From NCBI GenBank assembly GCA_902490055.1, contig CABUCP010000066.1:1-10198 (forward strand): a stretch of 10,198 nt of DNA. Reading direction: 5' to 3'. Under the pieces are notes generated by a model. That model saw nothing but the letters and a program-made list of their open reading frames with translations. It did no database searches and was not told the DNA's origin. How positions within the stretch are numbered: position 1 is the first letter of the stretch; each line of letters starts with the position of its first letter. This DNA is from an uncultured Klebsiella sp. (GTDB taxonomy: Bacteria > Pseudomonadota > Gammaproteobacteria > Enterobacterales > Enterobacteriaceae). Below are positions 6,848 through 10,198 of the stretch, in pieces. A program made the position numbers and the translations under genes.

Positions 6848-6877
6848 AGTGTACCTGCTGGTAGATGATAATGTAAA
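6848..6877 (-). promoter_or_regulatory. Candidate sigma-70 promoter for the small - strand gene
   Basis: Read on the - strand, TTTACA (6872-6877) matches five of six -35 bases. After an 18-base spacer, TACACT (6848-6853) matches four of six -10 bases. Transcription would begin near 6841, leaving a leader of about 25 bases. The -35 box coincides with the T run of the terminator immediately upstream. Confidence 0.4.
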
Positions 6878-6900
6878 AGCGGAGGCAGCATGCCTCCGCT
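6875..6900 (-). terminator. Intrinsic terminator of the aminotransferase operon
   Basis: On the - strand a perfect ten-base stem, AGCGGAGGCA with TGCCTCCGCT (6891-6900 and 6878-6887), closes a three-base loop. A short TTTT tract (complement of 6875-6878) begins at the last base of the stem. It lies about 31 bases after the aminotransferase stop codon, which is the expected place for the operon terminator. Confidence 0.8.
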
Positions 6901-6931
6901 ACGCGGTAATGAACGACGGTACTTAATGATC

Positions 6932-8314
6932 CTACAGCAGTCCAATCTCCCTGGCGGTGCGGTCAACGGCGCGTTTGGTTTTTTCAACCAGCTCATCAAG
7001 TTCGCTATGCCCGGCAATCAGCGCCGGCGCCATGATCATGCGGCCTAACGTCGAGCGGATAATCACTCCTTCCTCAAAGCCGATAGTGCGGCAGCGCCAG
7101 GCCAGTTCGTTCTCGTTGGCAAAGCGTTTGCGGGTGGCTTTATCTTCGGCAAACTGCAGGGCGGCCACCAGTCCGGTACCCTGAACTTCGCCGATCAGCG
7201 GATGATTCCCGAAGACTTCGCGCAGCGTCTTTTGCAGATACGGGCCGCTATCGGTGCGTACCCGGGTGACGTGGTTTTCATCGCGTAAGGCTTTCAGGTT
7301 GGCAATGGCGACCGCTGCCGCTACCGGGTGGCCGGAATAGGTCAGGCCGTGCGGGAAGACGCCGCCTTTTTCCACCAGTACTTCGGCCATACGCTTGCTC
7401 AGTACCAGGCCGCCCATCGGCACGTAACCAGAAGTCAGCCCTTTGGCAATCGATAGCGTATCCGGTTCGAAGCCAAAGTACTGATGCGCAAACCATTCGC
7501 CGGTACGGCCAAAGCCGCCAATTACCTCATCGGCGCACAGCAGCACGTCATACTGACGGCAGATACGCTGGATCTCCGGCCAATAGCTTTCCGGCGGGAA
7601 GATCATTCCGCCAGCGCCCTGGAACGGCTCGGCGATAAAGCCGGCGACGTTTTCCGCGCCGAGCTCGAGGATTTTCTCTTCCAACTGGCGGGCGCAGCGC
7701 AGGCCGAACTCCTGCGGCGTCAGGTTGCCGCCGTGCATATACCAGTAGGGTTCATCGATGTGGGCGATGTCCGGGATCACGCCGCCCATTTCATGCATGA
7801 ACTTCATACCGCCGAGCCCGGTTGCCGCCAGCGTGGAGCCGTGATAGCCGTTCCAGCGGCCAATCATCACCTTTTTCTCCGGCTTACCGAGGATCTGCCA
7901 GTAGCGGCGAACGGTACGAATCAGCACTTCGTTCGATTCCGAACCGGAGTTGGTGTAGATAGCGTGGCTGTAGTGCGACGGCAGCAGGCTGAACAGCAGT
8001 TCGGAAAGCTCGATCACCGCCGGATGGGTGGTGTGGAAGAACATGTTGTAATAGGGTAGTTTAGCAAACTGCGCCGCGGCGGCATCCGCCAGATCCTGGC
8101 GGCTATAGCCCAGTTGGGTACACCACAGGCCGGACATCCCGTCGAGATATTTATTACCGTCGTTATCCCACAGGTATAGCCCTTCGCCGCGTACCATGAC
8201 GCGCGCGCCTTCGGCGTTCAGCGCTTTTTGATCCAGGAAGGCATGAATATGGTGAGCCGCATCTGAATGTTGGTAATCTGACGTCGAACGGTTCTGATTG
8301 CTTGGATTAGTCAT
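6932..8314 (-). CDS. Class III PLP aminotransferase, putrescine/omega-amino acid:pyruvate type
   Basis: This 460-residue enzyme is of normal length for class III transaminases. Visible features are YLDGMSGLWCTQLGY (56-70, substrate pocket Trp64), the phosphate-binding TNSGSESNE (121-129), GRWNGYHGSTLA (152-163), Glu229 in AEPFQGAGG, Asp262 in LCADEVIGGFGRTG, the PLP-linked Lys291 in SIAKGLTSGYVPMGG, and LTYSGHP with Thr325. Arg420 in GVIIRS sits where carboxylate-binding Arg occurs in omega-transaminases. The pattern is closest to SpuC-type putrescine:pyruvate and beta-alanine:pyruvate aminotransferases. It would move the terminal amino group of a diamine or omega-amino acid to pyruvate, giving alanine and an aldehyde. 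The start ATG (8312-8314) has AGGAGA (complement of 8321-8326) six bases upstream. The upstream aldehyde dehydrogenase gene ends 51 bases away with no terminator between, so the two form an operon. Exact amine specificity is not settled by sequence. Confidence 0.92.
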   Translation of the reverse strand: MTNPSNQNRSTSDYQHSDAAHHIHAFLDQKALNAEGARVMVRGEGLYLWDNDGNKYLDGMSGLWCTQLGYSRQDLADAAAAQFAKLPYYNMFFHTTHPAVIELSELLFSLLPSHYSHAIYTNSGSESNEVLIRTVRRYWQILGKPEKKVMIGRWNGYHGSTLAATGLGGMKFMHEMGGVIPDIAHIDEPYWYMHGGNLTPQEFGLRCARQLEEKILELGAENVAGFIAEPFQGAGGMIFPPESYWPEIQRICRQYDVLLCADEVIGGFGRTGEWFAHQYFGFEPDTLSIAKGLTSGYVPMGGLVLSKRMAEVLVEKGGVFPHGLTYSGHPVAAAVAIANLKALRDENHVTRVRTDSGPYLQKTLREVFGNHPLIGEVQGTGLVAALQFAEDKATRKRFANENELAWRCRTIGFEEGVIIRSTLGRMIMAPALIAGHSELDELVEKTKRAVDRTAREIGLL

Positions 8315-8365
8315 TTCGTCTCTCCTGTCTGCGAAAGCGTAAAAAGTGATGCAGGCTGCGGCCCA

Positions 8366-9856
8366 CTAGCGAAACTGAAACCAGGTTGTTTTGAGGCTGG
8401 TGAATTTATCAAAGGCGTGCAGCGACAGATCGCGGCCAAAGCCTGACTGCTTGTTGCCGCCAAAGGGCACGGTGACGTCCAGCGCATCGACGGTATTCAC
8501 CGATACCGTGCCGGCGGTCAGCTGCGCGGCGACGCGATGGGCGCGGTGCAGGTTGTCGGTCCATAGCGAGGCGGCTAGCGCGTAGATATGGTTATTTGCC
8601 AGATGGACCGCCTCCTGCTCGCTGTCGAAGGGATAAACCGCCAGCACCGGGCCGAAGATCTCCTCTTTCCACAGCGCCATCTCTTCGTTCACCTCGGCCA
8701 GTAGCGTTGGCTGGACGTAGTTGGCGACACCGTCAATTTCTATCGCCCTTCCGCCGGTAAGCAGCGTTGCGCCCTCGGCCTGCGCGCGCTGGACGGCGGC
8801 GAGTACTTTTTCGGTATGCGCGGCGCTGACCATTGCCCCCATACGGGCATCCGGGTCAAGCGGATGCGCCGGGGCCCAGGCCTGCATTTTTTCCTGCAGT
8901 TTGGCAATGAAGGCCGCGTAAATTGGGCGTTCAACCAGCAGGCGGGAGTTTGCTGAACAGACTTCGCCCTGATTAAAACAGATGCCGAACGCCGCTTTCT
9001 CAGCGGCCAGATCGAGGTCCTGGCAGTCGGCGAAGATGATATTGGCGCTCTTGCCGCCGCACTCCAGCCACACCTGTTTAAGATTGGATTGCGCCGAATA
9101 GGCCATAAAAGCTTTGCCGACGGCGGTTGAGCCGGTGAAGGCGATGGTGTCGATATCGTGATGCAATCCCAATGCGCTTCCGGTTTCGGTTCCCAGCCCG
9201 GTCACCACGTTAAGCACGCCCGGCGGAATACCGGCCTCCAGCGCCAGTTCGCCCAAGCGTAGAGCGCTAAACGGCGAGTTTTCCGAAGGCTTGAGGATCA
9301 CGCTATTCCCGGCGGCCAGCGCCGGTCCTAACTTCCAGGAGGCGAGGTCGAGCGGGAAATTCCACGGCACGATGGCGGCGACCACGCCGATTGGCTGACG
9401 GGTGATGGTTGCCAGCGAACCGGGCCTGGCGGGGGCCACTTCATCGTAGATTTTGTCCACGCTTTCGGCATACCAGCTGAGGATGTGCGCGGCGCCGGGG
9501 ACATCAATATTCAGCGCATCGTTGACCGGTTTGCCCATGCTGACGCTTTCCAGCAGCGCCAGCTCTTCACGATGCTGGAGGATCAGCGCCGACAGGCGCA
9601 GCAGCGCGCGTTTACGCTCCTGCGGCGCCAGCCCTGACCAGATGCCGGAAGTAAACGCGCGGCGCGCGGAGGCGACGGCAATATCGATATCTTCCGCCTG
9701 CAGTGACGTCACTTCCGCCAGTATTGCATTGCTGGCTGGATTAATGGCAGGGCAGACTTTGCGGCTTTTCGCGACGTACGGTTGACCATCGATAATGGCG
9801 TGGCTGATAAAGCGCTGCTCCTGCAGCTTGCGCTGCCAAAAGTTTCTATCAGACAT
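8366..9856 (-). CDS. Aldehyde dehydrogenase, PuuC-like (aminoaldehyde oxidising)
   Basis: I start this at ATG 9854-9856 (MSDRNFWQ), because AAGGAG (complement of 9864-9869) lies seven bases upstream. The product is 496 residues, close to E. coli PuuC (about 495). A further upstream in-frame ATG at 9872-9874 would add MRRRRF and is less likely. Catalytic features, numbered from this start, are Asn166 in IVPWNFPL, Lys189 in LKPSENSP, FTGSTAVGK (240-248), Glu265 in WLECGGKSANIIFADC, the nucleophile Cys300 in NQGEVCSANSRL, and EEIFGPVL. Shared wording with PuuC over the whole length (for example WKLGPALAAGNSVILKPSE, VPFGGNKQSGFGRD, LHAFDKFTSLKT) supports the subfamily. PuuC-type enzymes oxidise gamma-aminobutyraldehyde or its glutamylated form and other aldehydes with NAD(P)+. 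Here it is followed by an aminotransferase rather than Puu genes, so free aminoaldehydes made by that partner are the likelier substrates. Cytoplasmic. Confidence 0.92.
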   Translation of the reverse strand: MSDRNFWQRKLQEQRFISHAIIDGQPYVAKSRKVCPAINPASNAILAEVTSLQAEDIDIAVASARRAFTSGIWSGLAPQERKRALLRLSALILQHREELALLESVSMGKPVNDALNIDVPGAAHILSWYAESVDKIYDEVAPARPGSLATITRQPIGVVAAIVPWNFPLDLASWKLGPALAAGNSVILKPSENSPFSALRLGELALEAGIPPGVLNVVTGLGTETGSALGLHHDIDTIAFTGSTAVGKAFMAYSAQSNLKQVWLECGGKSANIIFADCQDLDLAAEKAAFGICFNQGEVCSANSRLLVERPIYAAFIAKLQEKMQAWAPAHPLDPDARMGAMVSAAHTEKVLAAVQRAQAEGATLLTGGRAIEIDGVANYVQPTLLAEVNEEMALWKEEIFGPVLAVYPFDSEQEAVHLANNHIYALAASLWTDNLHRAHRVAAQLTAGTVSVNTVDALDVTVPFGGNKQSGFGRDLSLHAFDKFTSLKTTWFQFR

Positions 9857-10025
9857 GAACCTTCTCCTTCGCATGTTGCGTAATTGTTATTTATTTGTTT
9901 CTTTGAGTTCATGATGCAGGAGGGTAATGCGGCGAGAAAGGACTAAAAATTGAGGCTACCTCTATAAAAATCGTTGTTAGCCAGCATTGGCGATTTTCTG
10001 TGATCCAGAGCGGGTCGTTGGGTGT

Positions 10026-10041
10026 TGTGATGGCGTTCAAA
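10026..10041. promoter_or_regulatory. CRP-like binding site
   Basis: TGTGA (10026-10030), six bases, then TCAAA (10037-10041) matches nine of the ten core bases of the CRP consensus TGTGA-N6-TCACA. It lies about 177 bases upstream of the aldehyde dehydrogenase start. Control by catabolite repression would suit an amine-degradation operon, but the promoter position is unknown and such matches also arise by chance. Confidence 0.35.
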
Positions 10042-10144
10042 TAATGGGGGTGTGTGATTTTTCAATTAGCTGTAATGCAAAGCGTTTTTGTTTTCCGCTA
10101 GTTTTCGGCGTCGGCGAGATAAGCATATCGTTAGCAATATTAAA

Positions 10145-10171
10145 TATTCTTAGAATTAATTACTGAGAATA
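10145..10171. repeat. Imperfect 27-base palindrome, possible operator
   Basis: TATTCTTAG (10145-10153) is mirrored by CTGAGAATA (10163-10171) with a single mismatch, and the nine bases between are themselves nearly symmetric (AATTAATTA). Such a dyad suits a dimeric repressor or activator. It sits about 290 bases upstream of the operon start, so it could instead serve a gene beyond the right edge. Confidence 0.35.
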
Positions 10172-10198
10172 AAAATAATACTCATGACAAAATGAATC

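Larger units (their letters stand above)
9857..10198 (-). promoter_or_regulatory. AT-rich upstream region of the - strand amine-catabolism operon
   Basis: No gene of credible length is seen in these 342 bases on either strand. The sequence turns AT-rich compared with the flanking genes and must hold the promoter of the leftward operon. It contains a strong ribosome binding site (complement of 9864-9869), a CRP-like half-palindrome (10026-10041) and a palindrome near the right end. TATAGA on the - strand (complement of 9961-9966) could be a -10 box, but no good -35 box sits at 16-18 bases, so the promoter is not placed with confidence. A divergent gene may begin beyond the right edge. Confidence 0.6.

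Noticed and set aside
7484..8059. A 191-codon + strand frame inside the aminotransferase gene
   Set aside because: It is antisense to strongly conserved transaminase motifs and has no recognisable domain or start signal.
9857..10198. A sigma-54 promoter or a short leader peptide upstream of the amine operon
   Set aside because: No GG/GC pair with the -24/-12 spacing was found, and the short ATG frames (11-15 codons) have no ribosome binding site or pattern of interest.
10163..10198. A Fur box in the AT-rich right end
   Set aside because: AATAATACTCAT has only loose similarity to the GATAAT repeat pattern, and nothing in the window concerns iron.

Overview
The window is a dense, GC-rich, intron-free stretch of bacterial chromosome. 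It has short intergenic gaps, good Shine-Dalgarno sites and overlapping genes. Protein style (a PuuC-like aldehyde dehydrogenase, RutD/RutF-like enzymes, an NCS1 permease) and codon choice suggest a gammaproteobacterium of the Klebsiella/Raoultella/Enterobacter kind. That placement is an inference from resemblance, not from a search. No RNA gene, IS element, phage gene, CRISPR array or plasmid function is visible.

The left block (1-6453, + strand) looks like one catabolic operon that began upstream of the window. In order it holds an amino acid synthesis (AA_synth/DUF1185) protein missing its N-terminus, an alpha/beta hydrolase, a flavin reductase with an extra C-terminal Nudix-like domain, a luciferase-like flavin-dependent monooxygenase, an aldehyde dehydrogenase and, after a hairpin-rich 203-base gap, an NCS1 (cytosine/purine/allantoin-type) permease. 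The first three genes overlap and the next two are separated by 19 and 11 bases. The parts list resembles the Rut uracil pathway (two-component RutA/RutF monooxygenase, RutD hydrolase, dedicated permease) but is not rut. AA_synth and an aldehyde dehydrogenase are present, and in what can be seen there is no RutB-like amidohydrolase or RutC. The simplest reading is uptake and oxidative opening of a small nitrogen heterocycle or amide, followed by hydrolysis and oxidation of an aldehyde product. The substrate is unknown.

The middle (6454-6931) is a convergent junction. It has a GC hairpin after the permease gene, a small membrane-anchored protein of unknown function on the - strand, and a clear - strand terminator. 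A candidate promoter for the small gene sits directly against that terminator.

The right block (6932-9874, - strand) is a two-gene operon transcribed leftwards: a PuuC-like aldehyde dehydrogenase, then a class III PLP aminotransferase of the putrescine/omega-amino acid:pyruvate type. Together they would convert an amine to an aldehyde and then to an acid. Its upstream region (9875-10198) is AT-rich, carries no convincing gene, and contains a CRP-like site and an imperfect 27-base palindrome that may be regulatory.
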